From NCBI RefSeq assembly GCF_028502605.1, contig NC_079232.1:4154001-4218000 (forward strand): a DNA stretch of 64,000 nucleotides. The letters run 5' to 3'. Positions 22,711-35,921 of the stretch are shown here, one piece after another (the stretch's first letter is position 1; each line of letters starts with the position of its first letter). Origin of the DNA: Trichoderma breve (taxonomy: Eukaryota; Ascomycota; Sordariomycetes; Hypocreales; Hypocreaceae). Below the pieces are notes generated by a model that saw only the letters and a list, made by a program, of their open reading frames with translations, did no database searches and was not told the origin of the DNA. Made by a program: the position numbers and the translations under genes.

Positions 22711-25700
22711 TGTGCCACGGTCGGAGCAAAACAAGCATAATCGTTATAATGATGTACTTAATACCTTGACCCGTCGCATCAGCAAAAGGAATTACATCTA
22801 GACATTGATACTCTAACGAAAACTAAATGTCTTTCACACATTGAAGCTAAAGCTCAAATCATGACGGCCCGCAAAGATTTGAAACAAAAACGACAGACAG
22901 GGCACTCGGGGGAACAAACATAGCTCCCTATTACTGATGAAACCCGCACCCAGCCGTGAACAAAATGAACAGGGGCCCCGGGAAGAAAAAGAAAAAAAAG
23001 AGTGAGCACAAGATGCCGGAACGAGCGGATGGATTCCGCATTACTGTCCCGGTATGACAAGAGAGAAAACACTGGAGCAAATTTTTGCTATGAATAGCCT
23101 CGATGGGAAATGGGTATGCGGAATATTATCCGGTGTCCGTGCTTTGTACGCAAGGGCAGCTCTCTATGTAGAATCGCGTTTGCCGGCATCACAGCTACAG
23201 TAATACCAATTTTCGACGGGACTTCAAGATCAGTTCTTTGCGTAGGAAGAACCAATGTCCCAACCACGTACACGTAGCCCATTGTCACAGCTATACGAGG
23301 CATATCCTTCTTCCAAGAACTTTAGACACACCGTCCCACAGCCAAGCAGACAGGCAGGCATTCCCGGAACGACTCCCAGGAAGCACAACTCGAATAAGGC
23401 TGCGAGAGGCATCCCGGCACGTGGGAATCATAAGCAAAAAGTGGAGGGAAATCCCGAGGGATAACCCGTTAAAGTTTCCCATCATGCACGATGAACCGTG
23501 CGGCGAAGGGCAAAAAATCCCTAATGCTAGCTGGAAATCGTTGGGAACAAAACCTCAACAGCTCGCTCGCCGTGGGAGAATATGATAAACCCTAGGTGTG
23601 ATTTGCAGCGCCAAACTCACCGAGTTCCCGATCTGCCATGGCTCGCCTCTGTTAACGACAACCGACATCCAGGGCGAACTCCATCCACTGGACGAGTAGT
23701 ACATACTAGTGCCAACACTAATCAGGGGCTCCGTCTCTATCCGCTGTAATCATTGTCATCTCATTAATGAGAATGAGTCGCCGTTGTGCTATTAATTGTC
23801 GAGGGTAAAGCGCTCTATTCCGCGGTGATACTAGCCTACGGGCTACCGGAGGCCCAAGGAGCAAACTGCCGCTAAATGAGAGGCCAAGTCTCCTTGGCTT
23901 GCGTGTTAGCCATCGGCTGCATGTTTGCGACATGCCAAAATGGAGGTCTGCAGACAGGGATAATCTGAGACTTTGTTAGCTGGTAAACGCCTCTTGGACG
24001 GAGCCGAGCGGCAATTCTGGAACGCTTCCACGCTCTCGCACTGCAGGGCCCCAGTCAGCCAAAAGGGTGGCTTTGATGCGGGATTTGCCAGTGGATGTGT
24101 GAATGTGGATTGAGGCGGCGCTGTGCTTCCAAACATCCCCACAGGCTGCGACCAAAGACATCAAGCCATTCCATTGGGGCAAGCAGCTCGACGGGCGCCT
24201 CGTTTCTTGGTGTCGTCTCAAGGGGCGAGCTCTGCTTCTGCCAGGCGAATTGGCTCTTGCAGTGCAAGGCTGAGGTTGCCCATTCGATGGCCGCCTGAAT
24301 CCTTCACATGCCATTGGCCCATCTTGGCCAGATAAACACACCACCCGGGCAAGGCAAGACTGAGCTATCGAAAGGGCCGTCACATCGAACGGATGGCCAA
24401 ATCGAATCTGGTTGGGTGAAGATGGCTGATTGGAGACAGACTGACGGCGAAGACATCACCACGTGCGTTCCCTGTCGGAGCTGGCAAGCTGGATCCAGGG
24501 GGCTCCCCTGAGGTTGCTTGCTGTTGGAACCCCCCCAAAACAAGCCACCGAATTCGATCCAGCAGCGTCGCACCGCGGACGAATTGCAGCCAAGACGCCG
24601 TTCATTGGTGACGACGATCGGCGGCGGACTGACTGTTGCACTCCTTGTTTACTCCGTAGACCACTAAGAAATACTTGCTCAGGCCCCGTCCTTGTAAAAG
24701 TATGAGGCGATGTCGTAAGCTACTAAAAGCTGCCGGCGGGCGCCGACTAGGGGTAGGCGGGGAGCCATGTCGAGAGATGGGTGTAGGCATTGACTCGAAG
24801 ATCGCCATCTAAACGGATCAATCTTGGAGCTGCCGCGAGGGTTTTTGAAGAGTAAGCCGGTACGAAGTACGAGATTACGTGCCTTGTCCTCCGTAAAGGT
24901 CGAAAAGACATCAATTGGCCATCAAGGATCCAGGGTTTGAAGTGGTGAGGCTGAAGTACATGTAATCTTGTCTCCGAATGGACCAGGGTCTTTTCATCAC
25001 GACGATTATCACCCAGCATTAATATGGAGCCCCTTTGTGATCCGAAATGAAAGACAATATGCTAAGCTTTTTTTTGCTGCACTTGACGGTTAACGGGAAG
25101 CGCCAATACCAAGCACGAATAGCACATGAACGAGTTCTGGAGAGTGCTCGGTAAGGCATATAGAATGGAGTCCTCAGCCCTGTGATCTTGTACGCTGGCT
25201 GTATCGTACGAGTCCAGGTAGTAATATAACTTTCCATGAACCGGAAGCGCCGCGCTGCACATTGTAAAAAGCAAACTTCGGCGTCCCGAGAAACAGCTGA
25301 GATTGCGGCGCCCTCATGGTCGCGGCCTGGGATTATTTTAGAACACGCAAGGATACATTTGCAGACCATGGAGAGGTCCGTCCTGACCCTGCTCTCCCGA
25401 GGACCGTGACGCTGGTATTGCTTAAATTATTCTGGTACCGACACGCTGGCAGTTGTCAGACGGATTGGGGGCCACGAATGCCGCATGGACGTTTGCATCA
25501 TGAGAGACAAAGGAAGATGAAGGCCCGGGAAGGGGAGCAGTTGTGAAGCTGAAGTGTAATTTCAATGTTGTCTGGTGTTGACCGTAATAATGCTTGGACA
25601 GGTACAGGTACAAGGACACAGCCAGGCGCACGTGGCCTCGGCAATTCCTGGATCTAGTGTCATTGGAGAAAAGGAAGCTGCTATTGACGGCGGTAAAAAC

Positions 25701-27540
25701 AAATAAAGGCAATATTAAGTTTGCTATCAATGTGATGATAATTTTACAATGGCGTATCACACCTCTTTATTATATACGATTGGATCAATATACGATATGG
25801 AATGCAGAATCGCCCTTTGTTAGTGCTGGCAGCACACTCGTCGCCAGCGCCGTGCTAGCGAATTGAATCCAATCGCTTCGAGCCTTCTCCTGCATCAAAA
25901 GGACGCTGCTGCACGCTGGTTGGACGCCGCTGAAGGAATTTGCTGGGGTACTGGGTCGGCTTGTGGGGTTTCAGTGGTCAAAGGCCCTCTAGCGCCGTTC
26001 GCACAGGCCCCTCCAAAGCAGCTTAGGGCTGCTCATTCAGTGTTTCTTTGGCGAGCTGCGCGCTCATGCTCAAGCCGGACAGCGGCGAGTAGCCGGCAAT
26101 GGCATGGCGCTGTGGGGACGCTGGAAATGGGGGAAGCGAAGGTCGTTGATAAGGCACAAGGCAATCGGATCAGGTGTCGAAGACTCGGTGTCCCGAGAAA
26201 TGAAATTGGATTTGAATGGGCGCCGCAAGTTGATCCATCACTCCATCACCCCCCTGTGGGCCTTTGTTCTCTGGGCGCTATTCGCCGCCCAGCTGCGATT
26301 GATGCTGCAGACGAGACACTTGAGGCGAGAATCGGGTTGTTGCCACGAGCTGTGTGTGTATGTACTCTATGTACACGCTCGCAGGCGTTTGGTACCCCGT
26401 GCCTCACATGTTCAGTTGTCGTTCGGGTACCTTGGGATAAGAACAAGGCAAGGGAGCGTCAAACAGCCGCAATGCAAGGTTGCTGAAACCGCATCAGGCA
26501 CACGCAGCCGCGCAACGAATGGGCCGGCGCAAAAAGATCAAAGCAGCATAGCCTGCTCGAGAGTTTGACACCACCTGGGATTAGAAAGCCAAGCGCGGAC
26601 CGGGACAGCTGAGAAGGACGAAGGAATGCAAAGTAAAAATTCAATGGGCACAAGTTACAACGGTGTAGAAGGGCGGTCGAGACGCGATAGCCGGGTACCT
26701 GCTCCGCCGGCGCAGATGCTGCAGGGCGCATGTATGCACAAACAGGTGGGCTTCCACTTGGTGCCCCATACTCGTGCTTGCACCGGCGATAACTCGAGAT
26801 TGGCACCACGGCTTCCGGTCGAGTTGTTTGGTGCTACTTGTACGCTACGGTACTGTGATTGTATAGCCGCTACGGGTATGAATAGGTACAAGGCGGTCCC
26901 ATTTTACTCCGTATTCCAGATGAATGGTAGCGATACAAGATGGGATTGGGATGGGGTGGTTCAATAGCCTCCATGGAAATGTGTGCAGATGGCTCAACAT
27001 CCCTTTGGCGACCCAGCAGCATCAGGCGGCATCAGAGTTGCATTTCCAGCTGCTCCTTTGGCTCGTCTGCTGATTGACTGACCTGTTTGTTTGTCATTTG
27101 CTTATATAGTACTTTTGCGTCGCCAATACGAAAACGCACCACAATGAATGTACGAGTATGCACATTGCCGTGCAAAGAGCTATGCTGGCTTGAACCCAGC
27201 CGCCCCTTGTCCTGGTCAGAGCAGAAGCCGGTAGCAGTACTTGGCAGTGGCGGGCCTGCGCCGTCATCTTCTGCTGCTTCGCCGGTACCAGGTACTCGCA
27301 CGCGCAGCTTGGCACTCTCGAGTCGGTAGCCAGAACGGCCCGGCTCTTGCATCGAATCCTTATTAGGCAAACACCAAAAAAAAAGCCATCAGGCGAATCC
27401 CCTCCCCGCTACCTCAAGCCATCCTGCGTGGCCGCCCTGCCTCAGAAATTCGCTCTTGTGCCACCTTGAAAGCCTTGCTGGGTGAATGATTCATTCATCC
27501 ATCCATCCAGCCAGTGCCCAGATGATCCGGGTCTCGTGTC

Positions 27541-27558
27541 TGTACCTGTACCTGTACT
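27541..27558. repeat. (TGTACC)2-3 short tandem repeat
   Basis: TGTACC TGTACC TGTACT occur in series within the presumed far-upstream region of the G-alpha gene. Confidence 0.7.
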
Positions 27559-28336
27559 GTGTTGCTCGCTGACGTTCCAAAAACACGGCTGGGGTTCCAG
27601 GCCAGGCTCTTCTTCTCTGCCCTCCCACCCCAGCATCACCGCCGCTCGACGCCAGTAGGTGCCACTTGTTCCGCCCGACCTGTCATCATTTGGCCTGCTA
27701 CAGCCACGCCCTAGGCTGTATCCACCACCTGGAGCTTGGGATTGGATTGGATCCCATGCTTCTCTGCTGCGAGCTTGTGCTTGTACATACATCCAGGCAC
27801 TCGCACATGTACGGGGTAGCGCTCACTTTCACACGCCTCAAAGCCTGGCGTGCACGGTCAAAGCCTCAGCTCCTCCCGGCACTCTCCAGAGCAGGAGTCC
27901 AAATCTCCTCGTTCACGAGGCTGCTTCCGCGCGCCGAAACTTGGACCGCCCTTTGTCGCCCCGGCCCGGACATCTGACGCCTTTCATCATTGGCAGCCTA
28001 CCGACTTCTCTCCTCCGGCGTCATCATCAACCTTTTCGCCCTCTTCACCTTTCCATCAACTCCCCGCAACCTGCTGCAGCTGGTTCTGCTGCTGCACTTG
28101 ACACTGACCCTTCCAACGACATTTGCCGCCTCCGCCGCCGCCATTTTCTGCCGAACACTCCGCTAAACTCCAGCCCCCAGCTCGAGCGACTCTATCTGAA
28201 GCATTCCGACTTTTCGTTTCCATTTTTTTCAACCAGCAGCAACTACCTAGAGAAAGACGAAAGAAGCAAAAGAGAAAAAAAGAAAGAAAAGATCACCGTT
28301 CGCGTCGTCAACCGTTTCTCTCAGTGTCCGCTGCTT

Positions 28337-28348
28337 ATGCGTGTGTAA
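28337..28348 (+). promoter_or_regulatory. Short upstream ORF in the G-alpha leader
   Basis: ATG CGT GTG TAA forms a three-residue upstream ORF 131 nt before the chosen G-alpha start. If the leader is transcribed unspliced through this point, it could lower translation of the main frame. The transcript structure is inferred, not seen. Confidence 0.45.
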
Positions 28349-28467
28349 TTGGCTGCATGGCAAACCCACCTTTTGGATCCAAATCGCTTCGTCTACCGAT
28401 TCGTCAAGTCCTTAGAGAACGCCGACAATCTCGCCATCAAACACCAAAGAGTGCTGAATCGCCCAAC

Positions 28468-29953
28468 ATGGGCGGATGCATGAGCTCCAACAATGATGAG
28501 GTAGAGCAGAAAAAGAGGAGTCAGGCTATAGATAAGGAGTTGGACGAGGACTCAAAACGGTTACGGAAAGAATGCAAGATCCTGCTGTTAGGTATGTCTC
28601 TCCCCGGGATTGGCGGTCCCTGATGTCGTTGCGTCCCAATCGCTCACCCTTTTTCTTTTTTCTCGCTTGTCTAGGTTCTGGTGAGAGTGGCAAGTCGACA
28701 ATCGTCAAGCAAATGAAAATTATCCACCTAAAGGGATACTCAGAAGAGGAGCTCTACAACTACCGACCGACCGTCTTCAAGAATCTAGTAGAATGTGCCA
28801 AAGCCGTCATAACTGCCATGCAGCAGTTCAATATTGAGCTTGTGCAGGAGGACAACAGATCTTTTGCCGACTTTTTAATAGACTACCAAGCGGAATCTGG
28901 GCCGCAAGCTCACATCGACCCCCAGGTGGGACTCGCTGTGCAGGCAATATGGAGTGACCCGGCCAAAGACCAGTTGATGGAGCACCAGACAGAGTTCTAC
29001 CTGATGGACTCTGCTGAATAGTAAGTTGCACTGAAGCGTGGCTGGCGACGCGCTGTCTGATTTTCTACTTTGATTCTAACCATGCCGTCTTTTTCTCAGT
29101 TTTTTCCAAGAAGCAATGCGCATCGTCGCGCCCGATTACTTACCTAACGAGATGGACGTATTACGCGCCCGTACAAAAACTACCGGCATTTACGAAACGC
29201 GTTTTCAAATGGGCCAGCTTAGCATTCAGTACGTCGCATCGACAATTATTTTCCCATTTTTTACTTTTCCTTTCCCATCTTCTTTCCCCTTTAAGCTTAT
29301 CCTGGAGCTCCATATTTGCATTGTTTAAACAACGGGGCTAATGTTTCCTTCTAGCATGTTTGATGTCGGCGGGCAAAGGAGTGAACGAAAGAAGTGGATA
29401 CACTGCTTCGAGAACGTCACATCAATCATTTTCTGTGTTGCGCTCAGCGAGTATGATCAAGTTCTTCTTGAGGAGAGCAGTCAGGTAAGCTACGAGCGAT
29501 TGCTGCGTGACGTTGCGGATAGGCTAACCTGACCGAATACAGAACCGCATGATGGAGAGCTTACTACTCTTCGATTCCGTCGTCAATTCACGCTGGTTTA
29601 TGAGAACAAGTATCATTCTGTTCTTGAACAAGGTGGATATCTTCAAGCAGAAGCTAGGCCGATCACCTCTGTCCAACTACTTCCCCGACTACACTGGCGG
29701 CATTGACGTCAACAAAGCCGCCAAGTATCTGCTATGGCGATTCAATCAAGTCAACAGAGCGCATCTCAACCTATACCCACAGTGAGTAAAGGCGCAGATG
29801 GATTCTAAAATTGTTTTTTTTAGGCCGCTGGCTAACGTGACTGTCAATCCTAGTCTTACCCAGGCCACCGACACATCAAACATCCGACTCGTTTTTGCGG
29901 CGGTCAAGGAGACTATACTGAATAACGCACTCAAGGACTCGGGTATCCTCTAA
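28468..29953 (+). CDS. gna3: Heterotrimeric G-protein alpha subunit, class III (GNA-3/Tga3 type)
   Basis: Six exons: 28468-28591, 28675-29020, 29100-29228, 29355-29484, 29543-29781 and 29854-29953, giving 355 aa. Class III G-alpha proteins couple membrane receptors to adenylate cyclase. They influence cAMP, conidiation and, in Trichoderma, mycoparasitism. The N-terminus MGGCMSS offers Gly2 for myristoylation and Cys4 for palmitoylation. The P-loop GSGESGKS is at 42-49 and the switch I region at [16 protein letters not shown] follows, with catalytic Gln207; NKVD is at 272-275 and TQATDTSN near 325-332. The C-terminus KDSGIL lacks the cysteine four from the end that marks class I, in line with class III. 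An in-frame ATG at 28357 would add 37 residues. The start at 28468 is preferred because it exposes the lipid-modification signal. Confidence 0.96.
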
Positions 29954-32355
29954 GCTTATGCTGTCCGAATCTTCGTCATTAATCTATCCATCCACCAAAA
30001 ATCCGCTTCGGGAGATGAGGCGTTTATAATATGGCGCGAATTACAGTGCGCCTACCCGCCGACCCGTATTGACTTGGTTCACGCCATGCATTTCTCTCCC
30101 CTAACGGTACATGGGGCCATCCAGCCGACATTTTCTTTAACATCGACATTACGCTCTTTTCTTTCCTTTTTTGCGATGCGACGAAACTCCCTCTAAGGGC
30201 TGAATTTTTTCTTTTAACCCAAAGGGTCTGAAGAACATTGCACCTCGATATGGCTATTTTCCTGTCTATTACCACTCAGCAAGGCGCGGTCACTCTCACT
30301 CACTCGAACGATATATTTTATATTCCCCTTTTCCTTTTTTCTGTGTTCGGAATATTTTTGTTGGCGACTACGGTCTAAGTCCCGTGTGGCAAGCTACAGT
30401 ATAAGGCTGACATGAGAAAGCCGTCTCTGGTTGGTGTCTTGATATTGGGACTACATGATGAAATGGTGTTTACGATGATTCGCTTTGAGGGGCAGCGGCA
30501 GCTAGATACACAGCTGAAAGACGGGCAATTGGATACCATGGCGGGCCGAGAGGAAGTTTGGAAGCGGATACGACAACCGTTTCCTTGGAGGCCGGGGTTG
30601 GACGTGGATCAGGCCTGCTCTGATGTGTCGATCTGGTGGTGGTTCCCGTGCCCGGGGTTGAGCGAATATGAGAGTTAGCAGGCGGGAATGCGTGAATAGG
30701 CTCGGCAAGATGAAATCTTTTGCAGAGACACCGAGAGTACAAAAGAAGAGATGTTTTTTTTATTATTATCAAGAATTGGCTGCGGATTTTTCTTTTTTGT
30801 TGCGGCTTACGGGCTTTGCTTTTGGGCTGTTGCGCGCATGCAGGATGCTTGGGATTGGGGGAGGAGTTATTGGATAGGCTCTCAGCTTTACACGCGCGAG
30901 AATAGGTATTAATTGCTGCGCCCTTTGTTTAATATTGGCCTGACGTATGGATTATGTCCGAATACAGTACCTACGTTTATAATTGATACCTTGGTAAAAT
31001 TACTCATGTGCGAAACGTTGGGAAACGAGCATGATGCATGTGATGTGGTGTTTCGTAGTGAGTAGCAGGTAGAGTTGGGCTGCCAGCAAAAAAGGCCCTT
31101 TTGATGGATGAATTGATGAAATGAAACCAATGGCTGCTTTAACAGATGCTTTTAGCCGCCTCGATTTGTTTGGAGCAACAGGAATCTGCAATGCGAGGTT
31201 TATTGAACGAGAGCCATACGCATCATAGCCAGTCTATATGGCGAGTTGAGAGACATGTCAGGCTCCGACTTTTCCATCATCCGAGCAATTCGACAGTCAC
31301 AGATTCGCAGAGGCCCCACACAGCTGCGGCCAAAAAAGTGGTGTGATGATGCAGGCTGTACGAAGTATGGATGGACAAGTCCTGTGGTTTTTTGCTTTTA
31401 GGCCGAGGTGCTTGAGCTTGTTGTTGCCCAACAGAGGAGTTGCGCGAGGCAATATACGGGCTGCGATAGGATTCTATTGGCACGAGGGAGGAAAAGAGGT
31501 AGTAATACTTGAAAGTAATTTTTGAATGAATGGAACGGTAACAGTAGAGAGGGAGAGAGCAATTGGGTAAAATGCAATTCCCAGAGGGCCCGTATCCGAG
31601 TACCTATACGAATGGATGGGATGCCCGGATCTCCGCGAGAGATGGACGATGATGACACCAGCGTGGCGCTACGGAAATGGTGCCGCCCGCTCTAAGGTAC
31701 TATTAGTGGTATAGGCACCTAATGTAATCGAACAACCTAAAGGGCAAAAACTTGCTGTGGGAGATACTTACATACCTAGTACGCAGACACGGACATGGGA
31801 TGCACTTACACGTCTCGTGCATATCCATTGGGCAACATCGCGCAAGTCTCATCTTCTTGTTTTTTGATGCTGCCCCTCCTTGGTTCCTCTCCGCTTGCCT
31901 TGGGTACCTAAAGCTGTCCCTTCCCCTGTGCCTCTTCTGCCTCCTCTTTCTCTTTCTCTTCTTCTCTCTCCTCCTTTCTTCTTCTTCTACTTCTTTCACG
32001 ATTTGTTTTCCTTCTACTCAAACTTTCCCAATTGAACCCGTTCAGTGGTGCTTCTTATCTGCCGAGTCCGAGACAAGCAGACCAAAGGAAGCTCCTGATA
32101 CCCCGCTGTTGCGTTGCTGCCCCACCATAGCTTCTGCAGCTGAGCTGATGTAAGTCCATTGATAACAATCGCGCAACCACCTGTTCTCTCTCGCCCGTGC
32201 CCTCTTTCGACCCGTCATCATCATACTTTTTATCATCTCGATCTCTATCCTGTTTGCCCTATCCCGTTTCTTTTTCTGCATCGTTATCCTTATCCTCCCC
32301 TCATCAAAGCACCCAGCTTGCTAATTTCACCCGCCTGCAGCCTCGTTTTCCCGCC
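29954..32355. other. Intergenic region, G-alpha gene to glycogen phosphorylase
   Basis: About 2.4 kb. The first ~450 bp are a T-rich 3' flank. From about 31.9 kb the sequence becomes strongly pyrimidine-rich and forms the promoter and leader of glycogen phosphorylase, including a likely leader intron at 32150-32340. ORFs at 30412-30678 and 31752-32153 are short and featureless. No gene is supported. Confidence 0.5.
32150..32340 (+). other. Probable 5'-UTR intron of glycogen phosphorylase
   Basis: A GTAAGT donor at 32150, a TGCTAATTT branch-like site near 32319 and a CTGCAG acceptor at 32340 define a 191-nt intron ending 15 nt before the start codon. The unspliced leader would contain ATG-TAA across the donor, which splicing removes. 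Prediction from consensus only. Confidence 0.55.
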
Positions 32356-35300
32356 ATGGCGACCAAGCAGCCGCTGCCCGTCCGCGAGCGTCGCCCCTCC
32401 ACTGGAGCTCCCCTTGTGGACATCCAGGGAGCTGTCGGCCCAGCGGGCATCTCTCGGCCCAAGCACAGGAGGACTTTTACCGGCTTTGGCGCTGGAGAAA
32501 TCAAGCACGTTGAGGGTTCGTCAAATTCAATTCTTGCTTCTATTTCTGCTGCTTCTGCCCCCTCTTGATGCGATCAATTGCTTTGTTGAGCGTTGTGATC
32601 GGCGGGCGATTTACATGCGCTTGACCCGTGCGGCGCGGGGGAGGGGAAGCTTCAACTTGCTTTTGGCGGGGCTTCCATGCAACCAGTGCTACCGTGTTTT
32701 GCTTTACCCTCATCGCTCTCTTTATCCACTGTTCCATGTGCCAATTGTTTCCTTTCTTTTGATTCCTCAAATGAATCAATCTACCAAGTAGCGGGTCCTC
32801 CATTCACAGTTACTAATGATGCTCTCCTACAGCCTCAATTCCCGAGCCCCAGCGCGAGGCATGGAGGCGGAATCAAGTCCAGAACATCACCGATAAGGAC
32901 ACCTTTGAGAAGGAAGTTGTCCGCCATGTCGAGACCACCCTGGCCCGTAGCATGTTCAACTGCGACGAGACTGCCGCGTACTCAGCCACCAGCTTGGCCT
33001 TCCGTGATCGACTCATCACCGACTGGAACAAGACTCAGCAGCGCCAGACATTCCGTGATACCAAGCGTGTTTACTACCTCAGTCTGGAGTTTCTCATGGG
33101 ACGAACCCTGGACAATGCCATGCTCAATGTGGGGTTGAAGGACGTTGCCAAGGGTAAGATCTGCTGCCATGCTCGCCGTGTATATATATAGCACGACCGT
33201 TTGTATCATCTTGCTAACTCATCCGCTACGTAGATGGTCTCTCTGAGCTTGGCTTCAGAATCGAAGACATCATCAGCCAGGAGCATGATGCAGGTCTAGG
33301 CAATGGTGGCTTGGGCCGACTCGCTGCATGCTTCCTCGACAGCTTGGCTTCCCTCAATTACCCTGCCTGGGGCTACGGTCTTCGCTACAGATACGGAATC
33401 TTCAAGCAGGAAATCATTGACGGCTACCAGGTTGAGGTTCCTGATTACTGGTTGGACTTTAACCCATGGGAGTTCCCCCGCCACGACATTACTGTCAACG
33501 TGAGAGCCCCCAACCCCCCTAATACTAATTATCAGACGAAGCTTACCCTGTGATAATAGATCCAATTCTACGGCAAGGTCCACAAGCAGACCAACAACGA
33601 TGGCAAGACTGCCTTTGTCTGGGAAGGCGGCGACATTGTCGAGGCCGTTGCCTACGATGTCCCCATCCCTGGCTACGCTACACCCACCACAAACAACCTG
33701 CGACTCTGGTCTAGCAAGGCGTCCGGAGGCGAGTTCGATTTCCCCAAGTTCAACAACGGCGACTACGAAGGTGCTGTCGCCGATCAGCAGAGGGCCGAGA
33801 CCATCAGTGCCGTGCTGTACCCCAACGACAACCTGGAGCAGGGTAAAGAGCTGCGACTGAAGCAGCAATACTTCTGGGTGGCAGCATCTCTCTATGATAT
33901 TGTGCGCCGTTTCAAGAAGACCAAGCGTTCCTGGAAGGAGTTCCCCGACCAGGTCGCCATCCAGCTCAACGATACTCACCCCACTCTTGCCATTGTCGAG
34001 CTACAGCGCATCCTCATTGACAATGAGGGCCTGGAATGGGACGAGGCATGGAATATTGTCACTGCCACGGTAGGGTCTCCCGACCACAACACCCCTTTAG
34101 TAAGAAGAGGAATTGGCTAACATGTCTTGTTCGCAATTTTAGTTTGGCTACACCAACCACACCGTGCTCCCAGAGGCTCTGGAGAAGTGGCCCGTTGGAC
34201 TGGTTCAACATCTGCTGCCCAGACATCTTCAGATTATCTATGATATCAATCTGTTCTTCCTGCAAAAGGTCGAAAAGGCCTTCCCCAATGACAGAGACTT
34301 GCTCCGCAGAGTCTCCATCATTGAGGAGAGTCAGCCCAAGATGGTGCGAATGGCCTTCCTGGCCATTGTAGGTTCCCACAAGGTCAACGGTGTGGCTGAG
34401 CTGCACTCGGATCTGATCAAGACTACCATTTTCAAGGACTTTGTTGAGATTTACGGCCCGGACAAGTTCACCAACGTGACCAACGGCATCACCCCCAGAC
34501 GTTGGCTGCACCAGGCCAACCCTCGCTTGTCTGAGTTGATTGCTACCAAGTGCGGTGGTGACAATTTCCTCAAGGATTTGACTGTTCTCAACAAGCTAGA
34601 AACTCATGCCAAGGACAAGGCCTTCCGCAAGGAGTGGGCAGAGATCAAGTATGCCAACAAGGTGCGCTTGGCCAAGTACATTCAGACTACGCTCGGCGTA
34701 TCGGTCAACCCAGCAGCCCTGTTCGACGTGCAAGTCAAGCGAATCCACGAATACAAGCGCCAGCAGCTCAACATCTTTGGAGTTATCCACCGGTACCTGA
34801 CTCTCAAGGCAATGAGCCCCGAGGAGAGGAAGAAGCAGTTGCCCCGCGTCACCATCTTTGGTGGCAAGGCTGCCCCCGGTTACTGGATGGCCAAGCAAAT
34901 CATTCACTTGGTCAATGCTGTCGGTGAGGTTGTCAACAAGGACAGCGACATTGGCGACCTGCTCAAGGTTATCTTCCTGGAAGACTACAACGTCAGCAAG
35001 GCTGAGATGATTATCCCCGCGTCCGACATTAGCGAGCACATTTCCACTGCAGGAACAGAGTGAGTTGACATATCGAAGCCCAAGAGGAATAACGAGCTAA
35101 CAAACACATAGGGCATCTGGTACCAGCAACATGAAGTTTGTCCTCAACGGAGGTCTCATCATCGGAACCTGCGACGGCGCCAACGTAAGGCTTCATTGAG
35201 CTTTTCACTTTTGCTTGCAACATGCTGACTCTTTTTACAGATTGAAATCACTCGTGAGATTGGCGAAAGCAATATCTTCTTGTTCGGAAACCTCGCCGAG

Positions 35301-35651
35301 GATGTGGAGGACTTGCGCCATGCCCACAACTTTGGCTCTCACGCCATCGACCCCGACCTGGAGAAGGTCTTTGTCGAGATTGAAAAGGGCACGTTTGGCC
35401 TGCCCAACGACTTTAGCGCCTTGATTGCCGCTGTCAGGGACCATGGTGACTACTACCTGGTATCGGACGACTTCCACAGCTACATCGAGACGCATGCCCT
35501 CGTCGACGAGGCCTATCGCAACCAGGACGAGTGGGTGACCAAGTGCATCACGTCCGTAGCCCGGATGGGCTTCTTCACCAGTGACCGCTGCATCAACGAG
35601 TACGCTGAGGAGATTTGGAACATTGAGCCTCTGGATGTCACTGAAACGTAG
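32356..35651 (+). CDS. gph1: Glycogen phosphorylase
   Basis: Seven exons: 32356-32515, 32833-33153, 33234-33499, 33560-34069, 34143-35059, 35112-35184 and 35241-35651, giving 885 aa, close to yeast Gph1. The enzyme releases glucose-1-phosphate from glycogen, with pyridoxal phosphate bound to a lysine. That lysine is Lys733 in EASGTSNMK, rebuilt across the exon 5/6 junction. Other family landmarks are [51 protein letters not shown] and [12 protein letters not shown]. The N-terminal extension has [10 protein letters not shown], with Thr40/Thr42 beside Arg-Arg. It lies where yeast Gph1 is phosphorylated (RRLTGF), so regulation by cAMP-dependent kinase is plausible. That would link it to the class III G-alpha gene just upstream, although the adjacency may be chance. 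Confidence 0.97.
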
Positions 35652-35921
35652 AGTCTCCCTCGAGTAGAGTTGTGTAGAACCCAGTGGGGGAATACCTCGA
35701 TAGATTCGAGCAGGTAGAGTTACAGTTACACAATAGGGAGGAGTGAAGAAGATACGACGCTCTCTTCCTACATGATGAATTGAATGTCCAATATTGAATT
35801 AAACAATGACTTGACGTTTCTTGCTTTTTGACTGCTACGTGGTTCCAGTTGTTGGTGAATGCATGTAACCTCGGAAGTGTGATTCATAACTGCATGTGCC
35901 TAGAACTGCATCTACCACGTA

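Larger units (their letters stand above)
20532..28467. other. Gene-poor region of about 8 kb upstream of avl9 and the G-alpha gene
   Basis: I found no supportable protein gene here. The longest ORFs (20446-21027 and 25863-26486, both +) have no domain, odd Arg/Ser/Cys composition and no plausible splice partners. Contents noted are: the avl9 promoter near 20.5-21.1 kb; a (TACGTC)5 array at 22681-22710; TACTCCGTA motifs at 24650 and 26905; (TGTACC)n at 27541-27557; and a pyrimidine-rich promoter and long leader for the G-alpha gene from about 27.5 kb. GC content looks similar to the rest, so it is not an obvious RIP-degraded transposon. Long non-coding transcripts or lineage-specific genes cannot be excluded. 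Confidence 0.5.

Noticed and set aside
25863..26486. 207-aa ORF in the gene-poor region
   Set aside because: Composition is erratic (clusters of Cys, Arg and Ser), with no motif, no splice partners and no promoter-like context.
33296..33979. 227-aa ORF on the - strand
   Set aside because: Antisense to exons 3 and 4 of glycogen phosphorylase and crosses its intron; no recognisable motif.
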